A DNA stretch of 64,000 nt from Corynebacterium argentoratense DSM 44202 (lineage in GTDB: Bacteria > Actinomycetota > Actinomycetes > Mycobacteriales > Mycobacteriaceae), in assembly GCF_000590555.1 (NCBI RefSeq), contig NC_022198.1, positions 454,338 through 518,337 on the forward strand, given 5' to 3'. Position numbers and translations under genes: made by a program. The notes beneath the pieces were generated by a model. The model saw only the letters and a list, made by a program, of their open reading frames with translations. It was not told the origin of the DNA and did no database searches. Positions 19,436 to 27,736 of the stretch are shown here, piece after piece. Numbering within the stretch: position 1 is the stretch's first letter; each line of letters begins with the position of its first letter.

Positions 19436-20734
19436 GTGGCTACAGAGAACAAGGACAAGGCCATACTGAGCTACCCCGGCGGCGAGTACGAAATGGACAT
19501 CGTGCGCGCTACCGAAGGCAACGATGGTATCGCCCTCGGCAAGCTTCGCGACGCAACCGGCTTGGTCACTTACGACCCCGGCTACGTCAGCACCGGCTCT
19601 ACCGAGTCCGCAATTACCTACATTGATGGTGAGGAGGGCATCCTCCGCTACCGCGGTTACGCAATTGAAGACCTCGCGGAAAAGACCACCTTCAATGAGG
19701 TTTCTTACCTGTTGATCCACGGAGAGCTGCCCACCCAGGAACAGCTCTTGGCTTTCAACGACGAAGTTCGCCACCACACTCTGCTGGACGAGGGCTTTAA
19801 GAAGCAGTTCTCTGTCTTCCCGCGCGACGCGCACCCCATGGCTGTGCTGGCTTCCTCGCTGAACATCCTCTCGACCTACTACCAGGACGAGCTTGATCCC
19901 CTGAACCCTGATCACCTTGAGAAGGCCACCGTCCGACTCATGGCTAAGGTTCCGATGCTTGCCGCTTACGCACATCGTGCACGCCACGGCGAGCCCTACA
20001 TGTACCCCGACAACTCCCTCAACGCGCGTGAAAACTTCCTGCGCATGATGTTCGGTTTCCCGACCGAGCCCTACGAGGTTGATCCCCTCCTGGTCAAGGC
20101 ACTCGATCAGCTGCTGATTCTGCACGCTGATCACGAGCAGAACTGCTCCACCTCCACTGTCCGCATGGTTGCCTCGGCTCAGGCAAACATGTTCGTGTCC
20201 GTGGCTGCAGGCATCAACGCACTGTCCGGCCCGCTGCACGGCGGCGCCAACCAAGCTGTGCTCGAGATGCTCGACGAAATCAAGGCCAACGGCGGTGACG
20301 CAACCGACTTCATGAACCGCGTGAAGAACAAGGAGCCCGGCGTTCGCCTCATGGGCTTCGGTCACCGCGTCTACAAGAACTACGATCCCCGCGCGTCCAT
20401 CATCAAGAAGACCGCCCACGAAGTTCTCGAGAAGCTCGGCGGCGACGACACCCTCGAGCTCGCCATGAACCTCGAAGAGATTGCTCTCGCTGACGACTAC
20501 TTCATCAGCCGCAAGCTCTACCCGAACGTTGACTTCTACACCGGCCTGATCTACCGCGCCATGGGCTTCCCCACGGACTTCTTCACCGTCCTGTTCGCAA
20601 TGGGCCGCCTTCCCGGCTGGATCGCTCAGTACCGCGAACTCGTGGAGAACCCCGCATCCAAGATCTACCGCCCGCGCCAGATCTACACCGGCGAAGCCCT
20701 CCGCAGCTTCGTTCCTCGCGATCAGCGCAAGTAA
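19436..20734 (+). CDS. gltA: Citrate synthase
   Basis: A 432-residue type II-like citrate synthase that condenses acetyl-CoA and oxaloacetate at the entry of the TCA cycle. Signatures are YVSTGSTESAITYIDG, LLILHADHEQNCSTSTVR with a catalytic His, GPLHGGANQAVLEML, and MGFGHRVYKNYDPR with the second catalytic His. It is very close to C. glutamicum GltA over the full length. The start is GTG at 19436 with GAAAGG upstream; a TTG at 19421 is in frame but poorly placed. The long leader and RamB-like site point to carbon control. An FKBP gene follows after 21 bases. Confidence 0.97.
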   Translation: MATENKDKAILSYPGGEYEMDIVRATEGNDGIALGKLRDATGLVTYDPGYVSTGSTESAITYIDGEEGILRYRGYAIEDLAEKTTFNEVSYLLIHGELPTQEQLLAFNDEVRHHTLLDEGFKKQFSVFPRDAHPMAVLASSLNILSTYYQDELDPLNPDHLEKATVRLMAKVPMLAAYAHRARHGEPYMYPDNSLNARENFLRMMFGFPTEPYEVDPLLVKALDQLLILHADHEQNCSTSTVRMVASAQANMFVSVAAGINALSGPLHGGANQAVLEMLDEIKANGGDATDFMNRVKNKEPGVRLMGFGHRVYKNYDPRASIIKKTAHEVLEKLGGDDTLELAMNLEEIALADDYFISRKLYPNVDFYTGLIYRAMGFPTDFFTVLFAMGRLPGWIAQYRELVENPASKIYRPRQIYTGEALRSFVPRDQRK

Positions 20735-20755
20735 AAACTAGACCGAGGAGAAAAC

Positions 20756-21127
20756 ATGTCAGACATGGAAAAACCCCAACTGGAAGCTGGCGACCCGAAA
20801 GCCCTTCCCACTGAGCTTGTTGTCGAAGACATCATCGTCGGCGATGGGGAAGAAGCAACCCCCGGTGCCAACGTTGAGGTGCACTACGTCGGCGTTGACT
20901 ACGCCGATGGTGCAGAGTTCGACTCCTCCTGGGACCGCGGCCAGTCCATCAGCTTCCCATTGAGGGGCCTCATCCAGGGCTGGCAGGACGGAATCCCCGG
21001 AATGAAGGTTGGCGGTCGCCGCAAGCTGATCATTCCCCCAGCACTCGCCTACGGCGAAGAGGGTGGCTTCCACCCCTTGGCAGGTAAGACGCTGATCTTC
21101 ATGATCGACCTGATCGACGTCAAGTAG
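20756..21127 (+). CDS. FKBP-type peptidyl-prolyl isomerase
   Basis: A 123-residue single FKBP domain, cytoplasmic, catalysing proline cis-trans isomerisation. Typical parts are VEVHYVGVDYADGAEFDSSWDRG, FPLRGLIQGWQDGIPGMKVGGRRKLIIPPALAYGEEG (quoted here as LRGLIQGWQDGIPGMKVGG and LIIPPALAYG) and LIFMIDLIDVK. The ATG has a GGAG site. It is downstream of gltA, likely on the same transcript, and ends at a very strong terminator. Confidence 0.93.
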   Translation: MSDMEKPQLEAGDPKALPTELVVEDIIVGDGEEATPGANVEVHYVGVDYADGAEFDSSWDRGQSISFPLRGLIQGWQDGIPGMKVGGRRKLIIPPALAYGEEGGFHPLAGKTLIFMIDLIDVK

Positions 21128-21152
21128 GCCCCGGCCACCCTAGCCAGACTAT

Positions 21153-21197
21153 AAACTGCCGGGCCCTGCACTCACAGTGCAGGGCCCGGCAGTTTTC
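21153..21197. terminator. Bidirectional terminator, FKBP/accDA
   Basis: A perfect 18-bp stem starts ACTGCCGGGCCC at 21155 and ends at 21193, with loop CAC. TTTT follows on the plus strand and A-rich DNA precedes it for the minus strand. It separates the convergent FKBP and accDA genes. Confidence 0.92.
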
Positions 21198-21210
21198 GTA
21201 TATATCCCGT

Positions 21211-22755
21211 CTAGACGTCAGGGTTGTCGGCAAGCGCCTCATAATGGCGGAAGCGCTGCTCACGGCCAACACGTTGGGGCTCATGATCCAGGGTCCACAA
21301 GGCGTGCGCCACACTGTCGACAACGCGTTGGATGAACGCCTCCGGTTCCTCCGCGGCGTCATCACGCTCAGCAATCAATCGATCCACCAAGCCCACGTCC
21401 TTCAGGGCCCAAGACGACACCCTTTGACGCTCCATCATGGCAGGGGCATGCGTAGTATCGCGGTACATGATCGCCGACGCACCTTCCGGCGGAAGCGGAG
21501 ACAACCAGCCGTGCTCCGCGCACAACACGCAGTCGGCAGGCAACATGGACAGAGCTCCGCCGCCGCAACCCTCGCCCAGAATCACCGACACCGTAGGCAC
21601 GTCCACATCGACAAGCTCGCCAAGCGTGCGAGCAATCGATCCAGCCATGCCGTTTTCCTCCGCATGCTGCGACAATTCTGCACCGGGTGTGTCGATGATG
21701 CTGACCAACGGAAGCTTCAACTCGTGAGCCAAAGCAATACCGCGGCGGGCAAAACGCAAAGCCTCCGGGCCAAGCCACGCAGCGCCGTGGGGCGGCTGCT
21801 GCTCACGATTCTGCGCGATGAGAACAACGGGGCGACCAGCGATGCGACACAACGCGACCGTCACCGCGGGGGAGCGACGTCCATCGCCGGTGCCCGACAG
21901 CTCGATCAAATGGTGGGACAGACGCTCGACAATAGCCCGCGCACCCGGCCGCTGAGGACTACGCGTGCGTTCGATGGACTCCCACACGCTTGCCTCCGGC
22001 TTCCTGAGCGGTTCTTCCGGTTGTTGGGGTTGATCGGTGGAAGATACGGGACGCAGAACATCGATGATCTTTAAGACAGCGACGCGCAGCTGGTCCGGAT
22101 CGACAACCCCGTCGATGACACCGTGCTCGGCGAGGTTTTCCCCACTCTGCACGCCTTCCGGCATGGGTGTGCCTGTGGTCAGCTCGACAACCCGCGGGCC
22201 CAAGAAGCCGAGCAGAGCGTTGGGTTCCGCGAAGGTGAAGTGCCCAGCAGAGCCCCAGGAGGCCATCACGCCGCCGGTAGTGGGATTTCTCAGGTAAACC
22301 AAAAATGGAAGGTTCGCGTCCTTATGCCGGTATACAGCGGTGGTGATTGACACCATGAGTGCGAACGCGGGTGTGCCTTCCTGCATGCGGGTGCCGCCCG
22401 AAGAAGGGGAGATAAGCAAAGGTAGGCGCTCGTGGGTGGCGCGGTGAATACTTGCAATGATGCGCCGTGCGGTTGCCGCACCGATGGAACCGCCCAAGAA
22501 GCCGAACTCGCTGACGATGAAGGCGACCCGGGCGCCACCGACCAGCCCTTCGCCGGTGATGACAGATTCATCCACCCCAGTCTTTTCGCGTGCCCTGGAG
22601 AGACTAGCGGCGTAGTCATCGTCGATATCGCCATAGTCGGGTGGAGTGTCCCAGGAAACAAACGTGCCCTCATCTAGTACGTGGCTGATGAGCTCTTTAG
22701 CGCTGGTGTGTTTCGTTTTAGCATTTGAATCGGTGCTTTTAGACTGCGTGCTCAT
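21211..22755 (-). CDS. accDA: Acyl-CoA carboxylase carboxyltransferase, fused beta-alpha (AccDA type)
   Basis: About 514 residues in two crotonase-fold halves. The N-terminal beta-like half (30-260) has GARVAFIVSEFGFLGGSIGAATARR, LLISPSSGGTRMQEG and a GGVMASWGSAGH motif. The C-terminal alpha-like half (290-514) has RSPAVTVALCRIAGRPVVLIAQ, IIDTPGAELSQHAEENGMAG and VILGEGCGGGALSMLPAD. It transfers carboxyl from biotin to acyl-CoA; biotin carrier and carboxylase subunits are encoded elsewhere. The zinc ribbon of classical AccD is absent. The ATG at 22755 fits MSTQ better than the longer frame. Which acyl-CoA it uses is not visible. Confidence 0.88.
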   Translation of the reverse strand: MSTQSKSTDSNAKTKHTSAKELISHVLDEGTFVSWDTPPDYGDIDDDYAASLSRAREKTGVDESVITGEGLVGGARVAFIVSEFGFLGGSIGAATARRIIASIHRATHERLPLLISPSSGGTRMQEGTPAFALMVSITTAVYRHKDANLPFLVYLRNPTTGGVMASWGSAGHFTFAEPNALLGFLGPRVVELTTGTPMPEGVQSGENLAEHGVIDGVVDPDQLRVAVLKIIDVLRPVSSTDQPQQPEEPLRKPEASVWESIERTRSPQRPGARAIVERLSHHLIELSGTGDGRRSPAVTVALCRIAGRPVVLIAQNREQQPPHGAAWLGPEALRFARRGIALAHELKLPLVSIIDTPGAELSQHAEENGMAGSIARTLGELVDVDVPTVSVILGEGCGGGALSMLPADCVLCAEHGWLSPLPPEGASAIMYRDTTHAPAMMERQRVSSWALKDVGLVDRLIAERDDAAEEPEAFIQRVVDSVAHALWTLDHEPQRVGREQRFRHYEALADNPDV

Positions 22756-22865
22756 AGTGACAAGACTAAAACATGGGCACACCGAGTGCGCTGGTTTTCG
22801 TTTTCGGGGGCACCCGCTGGCCGGGGTTCCTGCACGCGCGCCGCATATTGACTTGAATAGACACT

Positions 22866-23711
22866 ATGGCTACTTCTCTCACCCTCAACGATGGTTCCCC
22901 GATCCCGCAGCTTGGTCTCGGGGTGTACAAGATGAGCAACGACGAGGCTTACTCGGCCATTCGCCATGCAATCGAGGTCGGGTACCGGCACATCGATACT
23001 GCAGCGCTCTACGACAACGAAGTTGGGGTGGGTAAAGCTGTCAATGACGCCGTGGCTGCGGGGGACGTGTCGCGCGAAGAGCTGTTTGTCACCACCAAAT
23101 TATGGAATGACCAGCACCACCAGGCTGAGGTCGCGTTCCAACAGTCTCTTGAGCGCCTGAACCTCGACTACATCGACCTTTATCTTGTGCACTGGCCAGT
23201 GCCGGCTCAGGGGCTAGCCAACCAGGCGTTCAGCTCGATGGCCAAGCTTCAAGGCATGGGCACTGTTCAGTCTCTCGGCGTGTGCAATTTCTACGAAGAA
23301 GCCCTCGAGTCTTTGATCGCTGAATGCGGGATCACCCCAGCTGTCAACCAGGTTGAGCTTCACCCGGGCTTCTCGCAAAAGCCATTGCGGGAATTCAACG
23401 AGGGCCTGGGGATCCTCACCGAAGCATGGTCCCCGCTTGGTAGGGGGGCCAATATTGAGGATCCCACCATCGTCTCCCTGGCAGAGGAACTAGGTAGGAC
23501 CCCCGCGCAGGTGATCATCCGCTGGCACCTGCAACTCGGCAACATTGTTATTCCAAAGTCTGTGACCCCGGCCCGCATCGAGGAAAACTTCGATGTTTTC
23601 TCCTTCGAGCTGACCCCAGCGCAGATGGACTCGATCAGCGCTATGGATCCGGAAGATCCCGAAGCCGGCCGAATGAGTAACAACCCGCGCCTATGGCCTG
23701 AGGTCTCTTAG
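22866..23711 (+). CDS. Aldo/keto reductase
   Basis: A 281-residue NADPH-dependent reductase of the 2,5-diketogluconate reductase/morphine-dehydrogenase type AKR group. The catalytic tetrad is visible: Asp and Tyr in HIDTAALYDNE, Lys in TTKLWN and His in LVHWP. The coenzyme-binding end has VIPKSVTPARIEENFDVF. Length and all blocks are normal. The natural substrate is unknown. It is divergent from accDA with a 110-base gap and precedes the hydratase gene. Confidence 0.93.
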   Translation: MATSLTLNDGSPIPQLGLGVYKMSNDEAYSAIRHAIEVGYRHIDTAALYDNEVGVGKAVNDAVAAGDVSREELFVTTKLWNDQHHQAEVAFQQSLERLNLDYIDLYLVHWPVPAQGLANQAFSSMAKLQGMGTVQSLGVCNFYEEALESLIAECGITPAVNQVELHPGFSQKPLREFNEGLGILTEAWSPLGRGANIEDPTIVSLAEELGRTPAQVIIRWHLQLGNIVIPKSVTPARIEENFDVFSFELTPAQMDSISAMDPEDPEAGRMSNNPRLWPEVS

Positions 23712-23772
23712 AGGCCACAGTACAAACAGCCCTCCCGCCGACCCGACCCTTTTGGAGTGAAAAGACACTGCT

Positions 23773-24597
23773 ATGACCGTTTCGCCAGCTGACACCCATG
23801 AGGCATTCAAGACCACGTTGCTGGAAATGACTTCGGAGATCCTCCGCATTGAGCTCGACGGGTTTGTGGCTGTTTCGACGATGACCCGACCGGACAAGCG
23901 CAACGCTCTCAACGAGGCGGCTTGCAATGCTCTTGCTGACCTGTTGGAGGCTATCGGCCAGCATGATGAGCAGCACCCTGTGGATCCTCCGGTGCGTGCG
24001 GTGCTGATCCGCGGTGAAGGCCCTGCCTTTTGTGCGGGGGCGGATCTGTCGGGGTCGGTGTACGGGGATACATTCCACGCTGCACTGCACAGGATGTTGC
24101 GTGCGGTGGTGCATTGCCCGTACCCGGTGATTGCGGATGTTCAGGGCCCTGCGGTGGGTGCTGGCACGCAGTTGTCTCTGGCTTGTGATTTGCGGGTGGT
24201 GGGGGAGCGTGGCTGGTTCATGGTCCCTCCCGCGAAGCTGGGTTTTGCTCTTGACAACTGGACTTTGCGGCGCAGTGAGCACTTGTTGGGTGGCGCGTGG
24301 ACTAGAAGCGTGATGTTGTCGGGGGCTCGTGTTGATCAGCAGCAGGCTCGCATCAGTGGTTTCGCCTCAGAAGTGGGGGATGCGGATCAGGCATTATCTT
24401 TTGCTCATGACGTCGCCTCTGCCGCACCGCTGAGCGTGAAGCATCTAAAGAGTGTGTTGAACCGTACGGATTATGGGTTTGAGTTTGCTGATCCAGAGCA
24501 CCAGCAGGGGTATGAGGAATGCTGGGCTAGTCAGGATGCTGCCGACGCGCGCCGGGCTCGGGCGGAGAAGCGGCCTGCGGTGTTTCGCGGTATGTGA
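23773..24597 (+). CDS. Enoyl-CoA hydratase/isomerase family protein
   Basis: A 274-residue crotonase-fold protein. The oxyanion-hole blocks AFCAGADLSG and QGPAVGAGTQLSLACDLRVV are intact. The place where active hydratases carry a catalytic Glu (usually in a PE motif) reads MVPPAKLGFALDNWT, so one acid residue appears to be missing and the reaction is unsure. A GGAG site lies before the ATG. The stop overlaps the next ATG (ATGTGATG), so it is coupled to the P-type ATPase. Confidence 0.88.
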   Translation: MTVSPADTHEAFKTTLLEMTSEILRIELDGFVAVSTMTRPDKRNALNEAACNALADLLEAIGQHDEQHPVDPPVRAVLIRGEGPAFCAGADLSGSVYGDTFHAALHRMLRAVVHCPYPVIADVQGPAVGAGTQLSLACDLRVVGERGWFMVPPAKLGFALDNWTLRRSEHLLGGAWTRSVMLSGARVDQQQARISGFASEVGDADQALSFAHDVASAAPLSVKHLKSVLNRTDYGFEFADPEHQQGYEECWASQDAADARRARAEKRPAVFRGM

Positions 24598-27047
24598 TGC
24601 TGTCGTCCCCTTTGGTTGTTCGTTCTGAGACTCCTCTGGAGGGCTTGGATTCTTCTGACGTTGCGTTGCGTGCGGCGCGTGGTTTGTGCAATGTGCATGA
24701 GCATGCGACGGGGCGTTCGGTGGGCGATATTATTCGCTCGAATGTTGTGACGCGGATTAATGCGATCTTGGTGGTGCTCTTTGTTTGCGTCATGGTGACC
24801 GGCAGCGTTGTCAATGGTGCTTTTGGTTTGTTGATCGTGGCGAACTCGGCTGTGGGGATTATTCAGGAGTTGCGGGCGAAGCGCACGCTGGATCGTTTGA
24901 GTATTTTGGCGCAGGCTCCGGCTGTTGTGGTGCGCGAGTCGGTGGCGCGTGAGGTTGCTCAGGAATCCGTGGTTGTTGATGATCTGCTCCAAGTGCGGGC
25001 GGGGGATCAGATCGTGGTGGATGGGGTTGTGCGTGTCGCGCAGGGGCTGGATGTTGATGAGTCGATGCTGACGGGGGAGTCCGTGCCGATTCACAAGCAT
25101 CCGGGGGATACGGTGTGGTCTGGTTCTTTTGTGACGGCTGGTTCTGGTGTTTTCCAGGCTGTCGCTGTGGGGGAGGATGCGTATCAAGCGAAGTTGGTCA
25201 GTGAGGCTGGGAAGTTTCAGCTGACTGATAGTGAACTTCGGCGGGGCATTGACCGTATTTTGCGGGTGATTACGTGGTTGTTGATCCCGGTGGGGTTGCT
25301 GACTATTTGGGTGCAGTTGACGGAGACGGGGGCGCCGTTTAATCGCGCGATGTTGGCGATGGTTGCTGCGCTGGTTCCGATGGTGCCAGAGGGTTTGGTG
25401 TTGATGACGTCCGTTGCTTTCGCGGTGGGCGTTGTGCGTTTGGGTAAGCGTAAGGCTTTGGTCAATGAGTTGGCGGCGATTGAGGGGTTGGCCCGCATTG
25501 ATGTTGTGTGCGCGGATAAGACGGGTACGTTGACGGAAAATCGCATGGTGTTGGGTCAGGTGCTGCCGTGTGGAGAACACCAGGATCGGTTGGTGCGACG
25601 GGTGTTGGCGGCTATTGCGCATGCTGATGCTGCTGCTAATGACACGATGGTGGCGATCGCGGATGGGCTAGAGGGCGTGGGCTTTGAGGGGGTGAGTGTC
25701 GGTTGCGTTCGCCCGTTTGACTCTGCGTGGAAGTTTTCTTCGTGGTCTGTGGATGGTGATGAGTGTCGGGGGGTGTTCGTGTTGGGGGCGCCTGATGTGT
25801 TGCTTCCAGATGGTGACGTCGCGGAGCGTGCGCAGCGCATGGCGGCTCAAGGTTTGCGGGTGTTGGCGTTTGGGGTGGTGGATCCATCTAGTGTGTTGGC
25901 GCAGTCGCCGGATAGTGCGCGGTTGCGCATGGATTCTTCTGCGTATGTGGACGATGCATGGGGGCTGGTTGTTGTGGAGCAGGCGGTGCGTGGTGATGCT
26001 GCGGAGACGGTGGATTTCTTTGTGCGGGAGGGGGTGGATGTGAAGATCATTTCGGGTGATAACGCCGCTAGCGTGGGTGCGGTTGCTCGTGGCGTTGGTG
26101 TGTGTGGGGAGGTTGTGGATGCGCGTGATTTGCCTGCTTATTCGAGTGAACCGGATGCTTTTGCGGAGGTGGTGTGCCGGGCCAAGGTTTTTGGGCGGGT
26201 GAGCCCTGAACAAAAGAGGGATATGGTGCGGGCGCTGCATGATCATGGCCATGTGGTGGCGATGACGGGTGACGGTATTAACGATGTGCTGGCGTTGAAG
26301 GAAGCCGCTATTGGTGTGGCGATGGGCTCGGGGGCGGATGCGACCCGGAGTGTTGCGCAGTTGGTGTTGCTGAACAATTCTTTTGCTTCTTTGCCATATG
26401 TCGTGCGGGAGGGCCGGCGGGTGATCGGCAATATTGAGCGGATCGCTCATCTGTTTTTGACTAAGACGGTGTATTCGATCGTGTTGGCTCTGGTGGTGGG
26501 GCTGTTTGCGATTAATTTTCCTTTCCAGCCGATTCATGTGACGGTCGCGGGGTGGTTCACGATCGGCATTCCGGGTTTTATCTTGTCCCTCGCCCCTAAT
26601 GCGGAGCGCGCGCGTCCTGGTTTTGCGTCTCGTGTGTTGCGTTTGGCTGTGCCGTCTGGGGTGATTATTGGTGGGGTGACGGTGGGGTTGTGGGTGATGA
26701 TCAATCCGGGTGCGAAGGCGTCTGATGCGGATTTCATGCGAGCGTCTACGGCGGTGTTCGCGGCGTTGATCGTGATGGCTGTGTGGGTGTTGGCTATGGT
26801 TGCTCGTCCGTGGAACCGTTGGCGTGCTTTGTTGGTGGCGGGGTGCGCTGGGGCGTACTGTTTTGTATTTTTCTTCCCCCCTGTTGCTCGACTGGTCAAG
26901 CTTGATACCTCTGATACTGGGCTGATGCTTAGTGGTCTTGGAGCTGGTGTTGTTGGGATCGCGTTGATTGAGTCGGTACGCGTGCTGGGCAGGAGTGCGT
27001 TGGTCTCTTCTGTGCGACAGGCTGTGTCCACTAGATGGAACGGCTAG
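24597..27047 (+). CDS. CtpE-like P-type cation ATPase
   Basis: An 816-residue membrane pump. Order: two helices near 60-95, actuator domain with LTGES near residue 160, two helices near 220-270 with VPMVPEGLVLMTS (the ion-site PEG motif), phosphorylation motif DKTGTLT near 307, hinge TGDGIND near 558, and six more helices to the end. The RSNVVTRINAILVVL start and PMVPEGLVLM match mycobacterial CtpE, a calcium-uptake pump, better than heavy-metal pumps; there is no N-terminal CxxC domain. The calcium role is by homology. ATG at 24597 overlaps the previous stop; GTG at 24594 is in frame. Confidence 0.9.
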   Translation: MLSSPLVVRSETPLEGLDSSDVALRAARGLCNVHEHATGRSVGDIIRSNVVTRINAILVVLFVCVMVTGSVVNGAFGLLIVANSAVGIIQELRAKRTLDRLSILAQAPAVVVRESVAREVAQESVVVDDLLQVRAGDQIVVDGVVRVAQGLDVDESMLTGESVPIHKHPGDTVWSGSFVTAGSGVFQAVAVGEDAYQAKLVSEAGKFQLTDSELRRGIDRILRVITWLLIPVGLLTIWVQLTETGAPFNRAMLAMVAALVPMVPEGLVLMTSVAFAVGVVRLGKRKALVNELAAIEGLARIDVVCADKTGTLTENRMVLGQVLPCGEHQDRLVRRVLAAIAHADAAANDTMVAIADGLEGVGFEGVSVGCVRPFDSAWKFSSWSVDGDECRGVFVLGAPDVLLPDGDVAERAQRMAAQGLRVLAFGVVDPSSVLAQSPDSARLRMDSSAYVDDAWGLVVVEQAVRGDAAETVDFFVREGVDVKIISGDNAASVGAVARGVGVCGEVVDARDLPAYSSEPDAFAEVVCRAKVFGRVSPEQKRDMVRALHDHGHVVAMTGDGINDVLALKEAAIGVAMGSGADATRSVAQLVLLNNSFASLPYVVREGRRVIGNIERIAHLFLTKTVYSIVLALVVGLFAINFPFQPIHVTVAGWFTIGIPGFILSLAPNAERARPGFASRVLRLAVPSGVIIGGVTVGLWVMINPGAKASDADFMRASTAVFAALIVMAVWVLAMVARPWNRWRALLVAGCAGAYCFVFFFPPVARLVKLDTSDTGLMLSGLGAGVVGIALIESVRVLGRSALVSSVRQAVSTRWNG

Positions 27048-27373
27048 TGTGATCGCCAACATAGTCAAAATTCTGCGAAGTAGGCATTAACAAAGTTTGC
27101 AAAAGTGCAGTAGGCTCCATTGTGGGGGGTGGTTTCACCCCGAGCTTTGCCCCTGTGTGTCCGGAAGGTCGGGGGTGCTCTGTGAAGTGTGTGGAGTTAT
27201 GGAAGGGTGTCCGCTTTCACATTGCAATGTGTCCTATGTAACTTAGGAGGTACCCAATTGTTATGACTAGGGCCACATAAGGGTTTTCGTGATTGCATCG
27301 TCACATACAAGTGTGATCGAGCAGTTCTCCCCAATGGTCTACGTCGCGAAATGAGAAAGCGAGATGACTTCCC
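27048..27373 (+). promoter_or_regulatory. Control region of the DUF485-mctC operon
   Basis: This is 326 bases without a gene. It contains a RamB-like site (27092), a stem ACCCCGA (27137-27143) with TCGGGGGT (27169-27176), a perfect 14-base palindrome CACATTGCAATGTG at 27218-27231, and TCACATACAAGTGTGA at 27299-27314. The last has the GlxR half-sites in the reverse order, so it is not a normal GlxR site. C. glutamicum mctC is known to be activated by RamA and repressed by RamB. Confidence 0.55.
27092..27103. promoter_or_regulatory. RamB-like operator before DUF485-mctC
   Basis: AAAGTTTGCAAA has one mismatch to the RamB consensus. It lies about 280 bases before the DUF485 start and is the best of the three RamB-like sites in the window. 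Confidence 0.5.
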
Positions 27374-27724
27374 GTGACTGCATCGACTTCGCCACAAGGT
27401 TTGCCACAGCGGCGTGAGCCCACCGCTGCCGAATTCCGCGCAATGCAAACTTCTCCAGAGTTCATTGACCTCAAGAAGACCTTTAGGCGCTTTACATTCC
27501 CGGTATCAGTAGCGTTCTTCGTCTGGTACCTGACCTACGTGCTGCTGGCTATTTATGGCGGAGACGTCTTCGCTAAGCCCGTATTCGGCAACATCAATGT
27601 CGGCGTTCTGTTCGGACTGCTCCAGTTCGTCACCACCTACCTGATCACCGCCCTATACATCCGCTACGCCAACCGAGAGATCGAACCGCGAGCGGCCCGC
27701 ATCCGTGAAGAGATGGAAGGCTAA
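27374..27724 (+). CDS. DUF485 membrane subunit of monocarboxylate uptake
   Basis: A 116-residue protein with two membrane helices (VSVAFFVWYLTYVLLAIYG near 44-62 and GVLFGLLQFVTTYLITALYI near 77-96). The DUF485 signature FRRFTFPVSVAFFVWYL is clear. Members are nearly always encoded just before an acetate/monocarboxylate symporter, as here, and are thought to assist it. The start is GTG with a weak GAGATG site. The stop is 12 bases before mctC. Confidence 0.92.
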   Translation: MTASTSPQGLPQRREPTAAEFRAMQTSPEFIDLKKTFRRFTFPVSVAFFVWYLTYVLLAIYGGDVFAKPVFGNINVGVLFGLLQFVTTYLITALYIRYANREIEPRAARIREEMEG

Positions 27725-27736
27725 GGAGCACCCACA

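Noticed and set aside
24531..27068. Two long leftward open frames of 363 and 466 codons opposite the CtpE-like gene
   Set aside because: Their translations are His/Arg/Gln/Thr rich without any domain, which is the normal antisense shadow of a GC-rich gene. The plus strand carries all P-type ATPase motifs.
27299..27314. GlxR (cAMP) operator TCACATACAAGTGTGA before DUF485-mctC
   Set aside because: GlxR sites are TGTGA-N6-TCACA. Here the half-sites are in the opposite order, so the palindrome is not the GlxR type.
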